From DASVBJ01 sp036375895 (GTDB lineage: Bacteria > Actinomycetota > Actinomycetes > JACCUZ01), in NCBI GenBank assembly GCA_036375895.1, contig DASVBJ010000195.1:1-19798 (forward strand): a DNA stretch of 19,798 bases, written 5' to 3'. Below, in pieces: positions 1 through 7,309 of this stretch (position 1 is its first letter; each line of letters opens with the position of its first letter). The notes beneath the pieces are model-generated. The model searched no databases and was not told the origin of the DNA. It worked only from the letters and a program-made list of their open reading frames with translations. The position numbers were made by a program, and so were the translations under genes.

Positions 1-1
1 C

Positions 2-877
2 GATGCCGACCTCGCCTTCTACGGCAAGGCCGTGCCGTACTGGACGACGTTCGACCGGTACTTCTCGGCGACCATGGCCGAGACCTACCCGAACCGCTTC
101 TACCAGCACGCCGCGCAGACCGACCGCATCCACAACTCCACGGCCATGGCCACCATGCCGACCATCTGGGACCGGCTGGCCGCGGCCGGGGTGTCGCACG
201 GCTACTACTTCTACGACGTGCCGTTCGTCGCGCTGTGGGGCCCGAAGTACCTCGACATCTCCCGCACCTACCCGCAGTTCCTCGCCGACTGCGCGGCAGG
301 CACGCTGCCCGCGGTGTCCTTCCTCGACCCGAAGTTCCTCGACGAGGGCACCGGCTCGTCGGCCGACGACCACCCGCACGCGGACATCCGGGCGGGGCAG
401 CACTTCCTCAACCAGGTCTATGAGGCCGTCACGTCGTCGCCGCTGTGGCCGCGCACCGCGCTGGTCGTGAACTACGACGAGTGGGGCGGCTTCTACGACC
501 ACGTCGCGCCGGCGACCGCACCCGACGCGCGGCCCGACCTCGGCACCGGGCTGCGCGGGTTCCGCACCCCCGCCCTGCTCGTGTCGCCGCGAGCCCGTCG
601 CGGCCACGTCGACCACTCGACGTACGACCACACGTCCGTGCTGAAGATGATCGAGTGGCGGTGGGGCCTGGAGGCGTTGACCCCTCGAGACGCCGCAGCT
701 GCCAACCTTGCCGACGCGATGGACTTCTCCCGGCCGGCCGATCTCACCGCCCCTCGGTGGGACGTCCCCGCCGCGGGCGGCCTGCCCTGCCCCGCCGGCG
801 ACTACGTCGACTACGAGGACTGGCACGCCCTCGCCGACCTGGCGGCCCGGCACGGCTTCCCGAGCGCCGTGGCCTGA
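2..877 (+). CDS. Phosphoesterase / phospholipase C family protein (5' partial)
   Basis: This frame is open from the window edge to a TGA at 875-877, giving about 291 C-terminal residues; the start lies outside. Recognisable family signatures are HPHADIRAGQ in the middle, VNYDEWGGFYDHV (around nt 466-504) and DHTSVLKMIEWRWGL (around nt 628-666). These are typical of the phosphoesterase family that includes bacterial phospholipases C and acid phosphatases of the AcpA type. Members are usually exported and hydrolyse phosphate esters, often of phospholipids, using metal-bound Asp/His residues; the DEWGGFYDH segment holds several of these. The signal peptide and N-terminal catalytic part are not visible, so substrate and export route (commonly Tat) cannot be judged. 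The next gene follows after 119 bp. An internal ATG at 32 is not a real start, because family-like sequence runs upstream of it to the edge. Confidence 0.88.
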   Translation, partial: DADLAFYGKAVPYWTTFDRYFSATMAETYPNRFYQHAAQTDRIHNSTAMATMPTIWDRLAAAGVSHGYYFYDVPFVALWGPKYLDISRTYPQFLADCAAGTLPAVSFLDPKFLDEGTGSSADDHPHADIRAGQHFLNQVYEAVTSSPLWPRTALVVNYDEWGGFYDHVAPATAPDARPDLGTGLRGFRTPALLVSPRARRGHVDHSTYDHTSVLKMIEWRWGLEALTPRDAAAANLADAMDFSRPADLTAPRWDVPAAGGLPCPAGDYVDYEDWHALADLAARHGFPSAVA

Positions 878-951
878 CGAGCCGGTCCCGACGGGGACGT
901 TCGGCCGGGACCCCGGGCCCAACGGCCCCTGCGGCCCGCGACGCGCCCGTC

Positions 952-963
952 CGACGATCGTCG
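952..963. repeat. 12-bp perfect palindrome
   Basis: CGACGATCGTCG reads the same on both strands and lies 34 bp upstream of the thioredoxin/CcdA-type gene start, in the 119-bp spacer after the phosphoesterase. It could be a dimeric regulator site. In GC-rich DNA such a palindrome may also be chance, so this is only a descriptive call. Confidence 0.3.
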
Positions 964-996
964 TGGACCACCACCACGCGTCGAGGGGACCGGGTC

Positions 997-2376
997 ATGC
1001 CGAGGGGGCGAGGCTGGGGGCTCCGGCTCGCGGTGTTCCTCCTCGCCCTCGTCGCGTCGCTGGCTCTCGGCCGGCCCGCCGTCGCGTCCCCCACGTCGCC
1101 CGCGCCGTCACCGTCCGGCACACCGGCCCCGGTGAGGCTCGTCCTGTACTGGGGCGACGGCTGCCCCCGGTGCGAGGCGGAGCAGAAGTTCCTCGACGAG
1201 CTGCAGGAGCAGCACCCCACCCTGGTGGTCGAGCGCTACGAGGTGTGGAAGAACGCCGACAACCGCAAGCGGTTCGAGGCCGAGGCCGAGCGGCGAGGGG
1301 TCACGGCGCAGGCGGTGCCGACCACGTTCCTCGGCGCGCGCACGTGGGTGGGCTTCACCGACAGCATCGGGAAGAGCATCCGGGCCGCCGTCGAGAGCGG
1401 GCTCGCCGGCGGCGACACCGGCTCGGGGGTGACCGGGTCCGGCGACGAGGGGACCTGCGACGTCAGCGAGGGCTGCACGGTGCCGCCCCCCGGCTCCACG
1501 GAGGCCGACACCGCGGTCGACGTGCCCCTGCTCGGGTCGGTCGACGTCGGCCACCAGTCGCTGGTGCTCTCGACGCTGCTCATCGGGTTCCTCGACGGTT
1601 TCAACCCCTGCTCGCTGTGGGCCATCTCCATCCTGCTGGCGGTGGTCCTGCGCACCGGGTCACGCCGGCGGGTGCTCGCCGTCGGGTCGACGTTCCTCGT
1701 CGTCACGGCCGGCCTGTACGCCGTGTACATGGCCGGCATCTACACGGCGCTGACGTTCATCGCCGTGATGACCTGGATCCGGCTCGGCATCGCCGGGATC
1801 GCCGGAGTGTTCGGCGTCGTCAACATCAAGGACTACTTCTGGTACCGCCGCGGGGTGTCGCTGTCGATCCCCGAGAGCAGCAAGCCCGGCATCTACAGAC
1901 GGGTGCGTGACATCGCCCGCGGCGCCTCCCTGCCGGCGACCCTGGCCGCGACCGTGGCCCTCGCGGTCGGTGTGTCCCTGCTGGAGACCCCGTGCACCGC
2001 CGGCTTCCCGGTGCTGTGGACCAGCCTGCTCGCCGCCAATGACGTTCCCCTCGGGGAGTCGGCGCTCCTCTTCGTCGTCTACATGGTGCCGTTCCTCATC
2101 GACGAGCTGGTCGTGTTCGCTGCGGCCGTGGTGACGATGCGGGTCGCCAAGGTGCAGGAGAGGCACGGCCGCCTGCTGAAGCTGATCGGAGGGACGGTGA
2201 TGTTGTCGCTGGCGGTGGTCATGGTCGTCGACTACGAGCTGATGAACAGCATCACCGGCGCGACCCTCGTCTTCGCCACGGCGATCCTGGTCGCGGCGCT
2301 GGTGCACCGCACCGTGGGGCAGCGGCTGGGCCTGCGGGGTCGCCCGTCCGAGCCGCTCACCCGCGTCGGGAGCTAG
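997..2376 (+). CDS. Thioredoxin-domain / CcdA-DsbD-like membrane protein
   Basis: 459 residues. ATG at 997 is chosen because GAGGGGAC lies 7 nt upstream and a clear signal peptide follows (hydrophobic stretch about residues 11-30, Ala-rich cleavage area). A periplasmic-side thioredoxin-like domain comes next, with WGDGCPRC (C56, C59) and a cis-Pro-type AVPTTF segment. After a linker with two further cysteines (C154, C160) there are about six membrane helices holding FNPCSLW (C205) and ETPCTAGFP (C333). Paired membrane cysteines of this sort pass electrons across the membrane in the CcdA/DsbD family. The likely role is to carry reducing power from the cytoplasm to the outside and deliver it to an exported thiol protein. 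The fused external domain is the reverse order of E. coli DsbD, where thioredoxin is C-terminal. No partner gene is adjacent. The downstream neighbour is convergent, only 10 bp away. Confidence 0.85.
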   Translation: MPRGRGWGLRLAVFLLALVASLALGRPAVASPTSPAPSPSGTPAPVRLVLYWGDGCPRCEAEQKFLDELQEQHPTLVVERYEVWKNADNRKRFEAEAERRGVTAQAVPTTFLGARTWVGFTDSIGKSIRAAVESGLAGGDTGSGVTGSGDEGTCDVSEGCTVPPPGSTEADTAVDVPLLGSVDVGHQSLVLSTLLIGFLDGFNPCSLWAISILLAVVLRTGSRRRVLAVGSTFLVVTAGLYAVYMAGIYTALTFIAVMTWIRLGIAGIAGVFGVVNIKDYFWYRRGVSLSIPESSKPGIYRRVRDIARGASLPATLAATVALAVGVSLLETPCTAGFPVLWTSLLAANDVPLGESALLFVVYMVPFLIDELVVFAAAVVTMRVAKVQERHGRLLKLIGGTVMLSLAVVMVVDYELMNSITGATLVFATAILVAALVHRTVGQRLGLRGRPSEPLTRVGS

Positions 2377-2386
2377 CGATCACGGG

Positions 2387-2956
2387 TCACAGCCCGGGCG
2401 CGCCCCAGACGGGGAACCAGCGGCTCAGGTCGGTTTCCACCTTGAGGTCGTCGGCGAGCGCCCCGCGCACCTGCAGCTCGAGGGCGTTGTCGCGCTTGTC
2501 GTCGGCCAGCGGGGCGAAGGGGTAGAAGGTGCCGCGCTTGTAGAGGTAGACCAGCCCGAGCCGGCGACCGGCCGGGTCCGCGAAGCCCACCAGCGAGCAC
2601 AGCAGCTGGGGCCCAAAGCCGTTGTCCTGCAGCGTGGAGTTGACCGCGTGCAGCTCCGTCACGAGGGCCGACACGTCACTCGGGTCGTGACGACAGAGCA
2701 GCCAGGTGAAGCCGAACCGGTCGGTGCTCGCCTCCACGGCCGGCCCGGCATCGGCGTCGAGCAGCCGCTGGATGTCGGTCTGCATCGCCGAGAACGCGCC
2801 GCCCTCGGCAGCCCGGAAGCAGACGGAGCCCAGCCCGGTCGGCGCGAAGCCGAGCCCGGACTGCAGGGTCAGCGCCGCGTCGGGCACCGCGAAGAGCTGG
2901 TCCAGGTCCGGCTGCACGGGCTTCGTCCGCCCGAAGATCGCGTCGAGGAGACCCAT
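2387..2956 (-). CDS. pspAB: PspA-associated protein PspAB
   Basis: 189 residues, beginning MGLLDAIFGRTKP, the typical start of the actinobacterial PspAB family. Its ATG overlaps the htpX stop by one base (TGATG), so it is probably translationally coupled. It has no membrane helix or signal peptide and appears cytoplasmic. Visible features are a mixed alpha/beta pattern and a conserved-looking SRWFPVWGAPGL tail. The family has no assigned biochemical activity; it is named for its constant place beside pspA, pspAA and htpX in actinobacterial genomes. It is the last gene of the four-gene unit, and the convergent gene ends 10 bp beyond it. A start farther upstream is unlikely, as that frame then runs antisense-like inside htpX. 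Confidence 0.85.
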   Translation of the reverse strand: MGLLDAIFGRTKPVQPDLDQLFAVPDAALTLQSGLGFAPTGLGSVCFRAAEGGAFSAMQTDIQRLLDADAGPAVEASTDRFGFTWLLCRHDPSDVSALVTELHAVNSTLQDNGFGPQLLCSLVGFADPAGRRLGLVYLYKRGTFYPFAPLADDKRDNALELQVRGALADDLKVETDLSRWFPVWGAPGL

Positions 2957-3858
2957 CAGGCGGACGGCCGGCCCAGCTCGGCGGAGATGCGGCCGAGCTG
3001 GTCGAGCCGCTTCTCCAGCGACGGGTGGGTCGAGAACAACGAGGAGAGGCTGAAGCCGGGGGCGAGCGCGGGCGCGAAGAAGAACGCGTTGTAGGGCTCC
3101 GCCTCGCGCAGGTCCCGGCTGGGGATGCGCCCCATCTCGCCGGTGATCTTGGTGAGCGCCGCGGCGAGCGCGGACGGCTGCCCGGTGAGGAACGCGCCCG
3201 CCCGGTCGGCGGCCAGCTCGCGGTAGCGCGACAACGCACGGGTGAGCAGGAAGCTCAGCGCGTAGACCACCACACTGACCAGGATCACGACGAGCACGAC
3301 CGGGGCTCCGTTGTCGTCGCGGCGGCGGCCCATCCCGCTGAACAGCACGATGCGCGTCATGAAGCCGGCCAGGACCCCGACGACAGAGGCGATGGTCATG
3401 ACCGTCACGTCGCGGTGCGCGACGTGGGACAGCTCGTGCGACAGCACGCCCTCGAGCTCGCGCTCGTCGAGCCGTCGCATGATGCCGGTGGTCGCACACA
3501 CCACCGCCCGCCGCGGGGACCGGCCGGTGGCGAACGCGTTGGGCACGTCGGTGTCGGCGATCGCGACCCGCGGCTTGGGCATGTCGGCCAGCGCACACAG
3601 CCGGTCGACGATGGCGTGCAGCTGCGGCGCCTCCTCCGGCGACACCTCACGCCCGTGCATCGCGTAGAGCGCGACCCGGTCGCTGAAGTACCACTGGGCG
3701 AACAGCGCCCCGACCGCGATGATCGCGACCAGGCCGTAGCTCAGGCCGGCGCCGATGAGCACCGCCATCAGCACGACGTACAGCAGGCCGAGCAGGAACA
3801 TGGTGAGGCCCATCCGGGCCGTGAGGCCGCGGTCGGGCAGGTAGCGGGACTTGGCCAT
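2956..3858 (-). CDS. htpX: Membrane zinc metalloprotease HtpX (M48)
   Basis: 300 residues. Two N-terminal membrane helices (about residues 16-38 and 41-57) come first. The peptidase domain has the zinc motif HELSH (H141, E142, H145) and the third ligand in YRELAAD (E214). A further hydrophobic hairpin lies at about 153-175 and 186-208. HtpX proteases remove damaged or misfolded membrane proteins, with the active site on the cytoplasmic side. The gene starts 3 nt after pspAA and its stop shares a base with the pspAB start. Its place in a Psp operon points to membrane-stress quality control, with PspA stabilising the bilayer and HtpX clearing damaged proteins. Length and motifs are normal for the family. 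Confidence 0.95.
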   Translation of the reverse strand: MAKSRYLPDRGLTARMGLTMFLLGLLYVVLMAVLIGAGLSYGLVAIIAVGALFAQWYFSDRVALYAMHGREVSPEEAPQLHAIVDRLCALADMPKPRVAIADTDVPNAFATGRSPRRAVVCATTGIMRRLDERELEGVLSHELSHVAHRDVTVMTIASVVGVLAGFMTRIVLFSGMGRRRDDNGAPVVLVVILVSVVVYALSFLLTRALSRYRELAADRAGAFLTGQPSALAAALTKITGEMGRIPSRDLREAEPYNAFFFAPALAPGFSLSSLFSTHPSLEKRLDQLGRISAELGRPSA

Positions 3859-3861
3859 GGC

Positions 3862-4146
3862 TCAGCCCGGGATGAGGCCTTCAGCGGTGCCGCTCAGCAT
3901 CGCACTGACCTCCTCGAGGTCGGAGTCCTCGCTCGGCAGGATCGCGTCGGAGGGCTCGAGGACATCGTCGGGAACGCGCTCGCCGACGGCCCGCACCTTG
4001 GCCAGCAGCTCCGCGAGCGCCGCCCGGAACGCGGCCTCGTCACCGGACTCGACCGCCTTCTCGAGCCCGGCGTCCAGCGCGTTGAGGACGTCGGCCTGTG
4101 CCCCGTCGACGGTGTACTGCCCCTCCCCCAGGATCCGGACGATCAT
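3862..4146 (-). CDS. pspAA: PspA-associated protein PspAA
   Basis: 94 residues starting MIVRILGEGQYTVD, as in the actinobacterial PspAA family, and rich in acidic residues. No signal peptide or membrane segment is visible. The ATG overlaps the end of pspA by four bases (ATGA), so translation is coupled. Proteins of this family occur next to PspA/IM30 homologues and are thought to bind or regulate PspA, but no enzymatic function is known. The repeated pattern of short acidic helices (DAGLEKAVESGDEAAF, then DSDLEEVSAML) fits a protein-interaction role, which is inference. Confidence 0.85.
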   Translation of the reverse strand: MIVRILGEGQYTVDGAQADVLNALDAGLEKAVESGDEAAFRAALAELLAKVRAVGERVPDDVLEPSDAILPSEDSDLEEVSAMLSGTAEGLIPG

Positions 4147-4931
4147 GGCTTCTCCTCGTCGGCCACCGGCTGGGCCGGCGCCGACGTCGCGGCCGGCCCC
4201 GCCTCCCCCTCGATCGCGGGCGGCGGCGTCCCCGCCCCGAGCTCGCCCTTCATCCGGGCGAGCTCGAGCTCGACGTCGCTGGAGCTGGCCATCCGGTCGA
4301 GCTCGGCGGCGATGTCGTCCTTGGCGGTGCCGGTGGCGTCCTCGAGCGCGCCGCTCGCGAGCAGCTCGTCGATGGCGCCGGCCCGGGCCTGCATCGACTG
4401 GGTCTTGTCCTCGGCCCGCTGGACCGCGAGGCCGACGTCGCCCATCTCCTCGGAGATGCCGGAGAACGCCTCACCGATCTTGGTCTGCGCCTCGGCGGCG
4501 GTGTAGGTGGCCTTGATCGTCTCCTTCTTGGTGCGGAAGGCGTCGACCTTGGCCTGCAACCGCTGGGAGGCCAGCGTGAGCTTCTCCTCCTCGGCCTGCA
4601 GCGCGGCGTGCTGGGTGTTCAGCTCGGCCTGCTGCTGCTGGACCGCCGAGCGCCGGGTCAGCGCCTCGCGGGCCAGGTCCTCCCGACCCGCGGCGAGCGC
4701 CGCGCGCCCCTGACCCTCCAGCTTGTCGGCCTGCTGCTGCAGCTGGCTGGACTGCAGCTCGAGGCGTTTGCGCGAGGTGGCCACGTCGGCCACCCCCCGG
4801 CGTACCTTCTGCAGCAGCTCGAGCTGCCGGGTGTAGGAGTAGTCGAGGGTCTCGCGAGGGTCCTCCGCGCGGTCCAGGGCCTTGTTGGCCTTGGCGCGGA
4901 ACAGCAGCGAGAGCCGCTTCATGATGCTCAT
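4143..4931 (-). CDS. pspA: Phage-shock protein A / IM30 family protein
   Basis: 262 residues. The N-terminus MSIMKRLSLLFRAKANKALD followed by DPRETLDYSY is diagnostic of actinobacterial PspA. Residues about 25-190 form the long heptad-rich coiled-coil hairpin of the ESCRT-III-like PspA/Vipp1 fold, with many Gln/Glu/Lys repeats. The last 40 residues are a Pro/Ala-rich tail. PspA oligomers bind the inner leaflet of stressed membranes through the amphipathic N-terminal helix. This is the first gene of pspA-pspAA-htpX-pspAB. A second possible ATG lies three codons in (4922); 4931 is preferred because a purine-rich GGGGG lies about 11 nt upstream and family members often begin MSIMKR. No pspF or pspBC genes are present, so control differs from that in E. 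coli. Confidence 0.93.
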   Translation of the reverse strand: MSIMKRLSLLFRAKANKALDRAEDPRETLDYSYTRQLELLQKVRRGVADVATSRKRLELQSSQLQQQADKLEGQGRAALAAGREDLAREALTRRSAVQQQQAELNTQHAALQAEEEKLTLASQRLQAKVDAFRTKKETIKATYTAAEAQTKIGEAFSGISEEMGDVGLAVQRAEDKTQSMQARAGAIDELLASGALEDATGTAKDDIAAELDRMASSSDVELELARMKGELGAGTPPPAIEGEAGPAATSAPAQPVADEEKP

Positions 4932-5003
4932 CGGCTCGAGAGCCCCCTTCGTCGTCGGTGCTCCGGTCGGGGCGACACCCGGACGGCGTTCGCCCCTCCG
5001 ACC

Positions 5004-5009
5004 ACACTA
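5004..5009 (-). promoter_or_regulatory. pspA: Candidate -10 element for the psp operon
   Basis: On the minus strand TAGTGT fits the actinobacterial TAnnnT -10 pattern. It lies in the 131-bp divergent spacer and would give a 5' leader of about 65 nt before the pspA ATG. No convincing -35 box is seen. Confidence 0.35.
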
Positions 5010-5049
5010 GATCGCCGACGACCCCGATAGGCAGGAAGTTCCCACGGGC

Positions 5050-5055
5050 TAGTCT
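5050..5055 (+). promoter_or_regulatory. Candidate -10 element for a leaderless DUF3043 transcript
   Basis: TAGTCT (TAnnnT) ends 7 nt before the GTG at 5063, so transcription would begin at or next to the start codon. No Shine-Dalgarno sequence precedes that GTG, which supports leaderless translation. The same arrangement, with the same 7-nt spacing, occurs at the aldo/keto reductase gene. Confidence 0.5.
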
Positions 5056-5062
5056 GTGCCTC

Positions 5063-5641
5063 GTGTTCGGACGAAACAGCCGCGCGGCCCAGCAGACGGT
5101 CGCGCCCGAGGCCGCCGCGGCGAAGCTGAGCGGCAAGGGCCGGCCCACGCCCAAGCGCCGCGAGGCCGAGAAGGGCCGGCGCCGCGCCGCCGCCGCCCCC
5201 CGCGACCGCAAGGAGGCCTACCGCCGGGCGCGGGAGCGGCAGCGCGAGGAGCGCCTGCGCGGCGCGCAGGCGCTGCGCACCGGCGACGAGCGTCACCTGC
5301 CGCCGCGCGACCGCGGGCCGGTCCGCAAGTACGTCCGGGACATGGTCGACTCGCGCCGGTCGGTGGCGGAGTTCTTCCTCCCGATCGCCCTGGTGATCGT
5401 GGTCCTCAGCTTCGCCGGCAGCGAGCAGCTCAAGATGGTCGGCAGCACGCTCTGGATGGTCCTGGTCGTGCTGATCCTGGTCGACTCGGCGGTGCTCGTG
5501 GCGAGGCTGCGTCGCGGCCTGCGGCGAAGCCATCCCGGCCAGGCGAGCCGCGGCGCCATCCCCTACGCCCTGATGCGCAGCATGCAGATCCGCCGGTTCC
5601 GCCTCCCGCCGCCGCGCGTCAAGCCCGGCCGCCGCCGCTGA
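5063..5641 (+). CDS. DUF3043 family membrane protein
   Basis: 192 residues from the GTG at 5063. That start is chosen because conserved family sequence (FGRN, then KGRPTPKRREAE at about 25-36) begins there and a -10 box sits directly upstream. Residues 25-70 are a very basic, helix-forming region. VRKYVRDMVDSRRSVAEFFLP leads into two membrane helices (about 103-118 and 129-147), followed by a basic C-terminal tail. This architecture is that of the actinobacterial DUF3043 family, of unknown function. The basic N-terminal region suggests contact with nucleic acid or acidic lipid, which is inference only. It is transcribed divergently from pspA with 131 bp between them. Upstream in-frame ATG codons (e.g. 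4958) would add unrelated sequence and are rejected. Confidence 0.82.
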   Translation: MFGRNSRAAQQTVAPEAAAAKLSGKGRPTPKRREAEKGRRRAAAAPRDRKEAYRRARERQREERLRGAQALRTGDERHLPPRDRGPVRKYVRDMVDSRRSVAEFFLPIALVIVVLSFAGSEQLKMVGSTLWMVLVVLILVDSAVLVARLRRGLRRSHPGQASRGAIPYALMRSMQIRRFRLPPPRVKPGRRR

Positions 5642-5687
5642 CCACCGGCCCCCAGCACCTCGCGAAGGCCCGACGCTGAGCGCGGCA

Positions 5688-5693
5688 TAGGCT
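5688..5693 (+). promoter_or_regulatory. Candidate -10 element for a leaderless aldo/keto reductase transcript
   Basis: TAGGCT (TAnnnT) ends 7 nt before the ATG at 5701. No ribosome-binding site precedes that ATG. This fits a leaderless mRNA and supports a promoter separate from the DUF3043 gene, which ends 59 bp upstream. Confidence 0.5.
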
Positions 5694-5700
5694 CGCCGGC

Positions 5701-6699
5701 ATGGAGTTCCGACACCTCGGCCGCAGCGGTCTGGTCATCAGCGAGATCGCCTACGGCAACTGGATCACGCACGGCGGCCAGCTCGAGGAGGACCAGGCCC
5801 GCGCGTGCGTGCAGGCGGCCCTCGACAACGGCATCACGACCTTCGACACCGCCGACGTGTACGCGGCGGGCAGGGCCGAGTCCGTGCTCGGCCGGGCACT
5901 CGCCGGTGAACGGCGGGAGGGGCTCGAGATCTTCACCAAGGTCTACTGGCCGACCGGCCCGGGCCGCAACGACCGCGGACTGTCCCGCAAGCACGTGATG
6001 GAGTCGATCGACGCGTCGCTGCGGCGGCTCCAGACCGACTACGTCGACCTCTACCAGGCGCACCGCTTCGACCACGCGACGCCGATCGAGGAGACCATGC
6101 AGGCGTTCGCGGACGTGGTGCGCGCCGGGAAGGCACTGTACGTCGGGGTGTCGGAGTGGACGGCCGATCAGATCCGTGAGGGCCGTGACCTCGCCGACGA
6201 GCTCGGCATCCACCTGATCTCGAACCAGCCGCAGTACTCGGCGCTGTGGCGGGTCATCGAGGCGGAGGTCGTGCCGACCTGCGAGGAGCTCGGCATCGGC
6301 CAGATCGTGTGGTCACCGATCGCGCAGGGCGTCCTCTCCGGCAAGTACCGGCCCGGCGCCGAGCCGCCCGCCGGCACGCGGGCCACGGACCCGTCGGGCG
6401 GCGCGGACACGATCGCCCGGTGGATGCGGGACGAGGTGCTCGAGCGGGTCGTCGAGCTGGAGCCGATCGCCAAGGAGGCCGGGCTGTCGATGGCCGCGCT
6501 CGCCGTGGCCTGGGTGCTGCAGAACCCGCACGTCTCGGCCGCGATCATCGGCGCGTCCCGCCCGGAGCAGGTCGCCGACAACGTGACCGCCGCCGGTGTA
6601 CGCCTCGACCCCGAGCTCAAGGCGCGCATGGACCAGATCCTCGCGCCGGTCGCCGAGACCGACCCCGCGCTGACCGAGAGCCCGCAGCGGCGGGCCTGA
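5701..6699 (+). CDS. Aldo/keto reductase (potassium-channel beta-subunit-like group)
   Basis: 332 residues, full length for the (alpha/beta)8-barrel aldo/keto reductase family. The catalytic tetrad is visible: D49 in TFDTAD, Y54 in DVY, K80 in FTKVY and H121 in YQAHRFD. The sequence MEFRHLGRSGLVISEIAYGNW and the VGVSEWTADQI and SPIAQGVLSGKY segments match the Kv-beta/YghZ-like subgroup. The C-terminal IIGASRPEQVADN segment is the usual NADP-binding site. It should reduce aldehydes or ketones with NADPH in the cytoplasm; the physiological substrate cannot be read from the sequence. It is probably monocistronic: it has its own -10 box, and the following gene is convergent. Confidence 0.93.
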   Translation: MEFRHLGRSGLVISEIAYGNWITHGGQLEEDQARACVQAALDNGITTFDTADVYAAGRAESVLGRALAGERREGLEIFTKVYWPTGPGRNDRGLSRKHVMESIDASLRRLQTDYVDLYQAHRFDHATPIEETMQAFADVVRAGKALYVGVSEWTADQIREGRDLADELGIHLISNQPQYSALWRVIEAEVVPTCEELGIGQIVWSPIAQGVLSGKYRPGAEPPAGTRATDPSGGADTIARWMRDEVLERVVELEPIAKEAGLSMAALAVAWVLQNPHVSAAIIGASRPEQVADNVTAAGVRLDPELKARMDQILAPVAETDPALTESPQRRA

Positions 6700-6703
6700 C
6701 GGC

Positions 6704-6721
6704 CCGGACGCACCGGTCCGG
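6704..6721. terminator. Candidate shared hairpin between convergent genes
   Basis: CCGGAC pairs with GTCCGG around a 6-nt loop in the 25-bp spacer between the aldo/keto reductase stop (6699) and the stop of the small minus-strand gene (6725). The stem is symmetric, so it could serve both directions. There is no T run. Confidence 0.35.
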
Positions 6722-6724
6722 CGG

Positions 6725-6934
6725 CTACTCCACGGGGTGCAGGCTCATCGGCCCGTAGACCACCCGGTCACCCTCGAGCAGGCTCACCTGGTCGACGCCG
6801 CCGTCGAGCAGCTGCCGCCACGACTCGCCGATCCAGGACTCGGCGTCGGCCTGCGTCGGGAACCGCTCGTCGGGCAGCGCCGCGGCGGTCACCTCGGTGC
6901 CGTCGAGCGTTTCGTAGCGCCAGCTGTACGCCAT
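6725..6934 (-). CDS. Small conserved actinobacterial protein of unknown function
   Basis: 69 residues. It contains SWRYETLDGTEV, then FPTQADAESWIGESWRQLLDGGVDQVSL and a VVYGPMSL ending. I recognise the FPTQADAExWxGExW pattern from small hypothetical proteins common in Actinobacteria, but no function is known to me. It is acidic and cytoplasmic, with no cysteine or membrane segment. ATG at 6934 is preceded by a GGAG about 14 nt away, a loose ribosome-binding site. A TAACGT box on the minus strand (6990-6995) may be its -10 element. It is divergent from the B12 operon and shares that intergenic region. Confidence 0.75.
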   Translation of the reverse strand: MAYSWRYETLDGTEVTAAALPDERFPTQADAESWIGESWRQLLDGGVDQVSLLEGDRVVYGPMSLHPVE

Positions 6935-6981
6935 CCGGGCACCTGCTCCTGCGTCGGGTTCGAGACGGTCCGTGCTCTCGT

Positions 6982-7013
6982 TTGACGCGACGTTACCCCG
7001 CGTGGTCTAGTCC
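6982..7013 (+). promoter_or_regulatory. Candidate promoter of the B12 riboswitch operon
   Basis: TTGACG (6982-6987) is followed after 18 bp by TCTAGT (7006-7011), just upstream of the riboswitch aptamer. The box agreement is moderate. The position is right for a transcript that carries the whole aptamer. Confidence 0.4.
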
Positions 7014-7039
7014 GCTCGAAGGACCTGCAGCACCACAAC

Positions 7040-7200
7040 TGAATACGCGCCCGTGCAGGGGAAGACCGGTCGAAGTCCGGCGCTGACCCGCAACCGTAGG
7101 CCGCGACCCGAGCGAGAGCCCGGGCGGCGGCGAGCCGGAGCACCTGGCGGGCGCGAGCGGCTCCCAACACACCGTCGAGGTATGCGGGGCGGAGCCCGGA
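7040..7200 (+). ncRNA. Cobalamin riboswitch (aptamer)
   Basis: The conserved core of the cobalamin riboswitch is recognisable. It has GGGAA at 7059-7063, then GGTcgAAgTCC, then CCCGCAACCGTA at 7087-7098. A B12-box-like AGCCGGAGCACCTG follows at about 7133-7146, and a CCGTCGAGGTATGCGG tail like that seen in actinobacterial examples. Downstream are an ECF transporter and CobU, CobT and CobS, which is the expected regulon. Binding of adenosylcobalamin or a related corrinoid should lower expression. The ends are approximate, as P1 pairing could not be fixed by eye. Together with the promoter and hairpins this accounts for the 375-bp gap before the first gene. Confidence 0.88.
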
Positions 7201-7214
7201 CCGTCACCGGTCCG
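7197..7214 (+). other. Hairpin at the 3' edge of the riboswitch
   Basis: CGGACCG (7197-7203) and CGGTCCG (7208-7214) form a 7-bp stem with a TCAC loop. Its place after the B12 box fits the regulatory hairpin whose loop contacts the aptamer core in cobalamin riboswitches. That role is inference. Confidence 0.5.
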
Positions 7215-7221
7215 ACCTCTT

Positions 7222-7260
7222 CGCCCCCCACGCGCACCAGCGCGTCGGGGGCGTCTTCGT
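7222..7260 (+). terminator. Terminator-like hairpin of the riboswitch expression platform
   Basis: 7222-7235 pairs with 7240-7253: 13 base pairs with one C-C mismatch around an ACCA loop, followed by TCTTCGT. This is a strong intrinsic-terminator shape for GC-rich DNA. It lies between the aptamer and the first gene, which suggests control of transcription elongation. GGGGCG at 7186-7191 could pair with the left arm (7222-7227) as an antiterminator. The short, broken T run leaves some doubt. Confidence 0.6.
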
Positions 7261-7309
7261 CAGCGGTGGCACCGGGGACCGTCACGGATCGCTCCCCTGA
7301 AAGGCACGC

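Noticed and set aside
885..898. GTCCC/GGGAC hairpin as a terminator after the phosphoesterase gene
   Set aside because: The stem is only 5 bp with a 4-nt loop and there is no T run; it is common by chance at this GC content.
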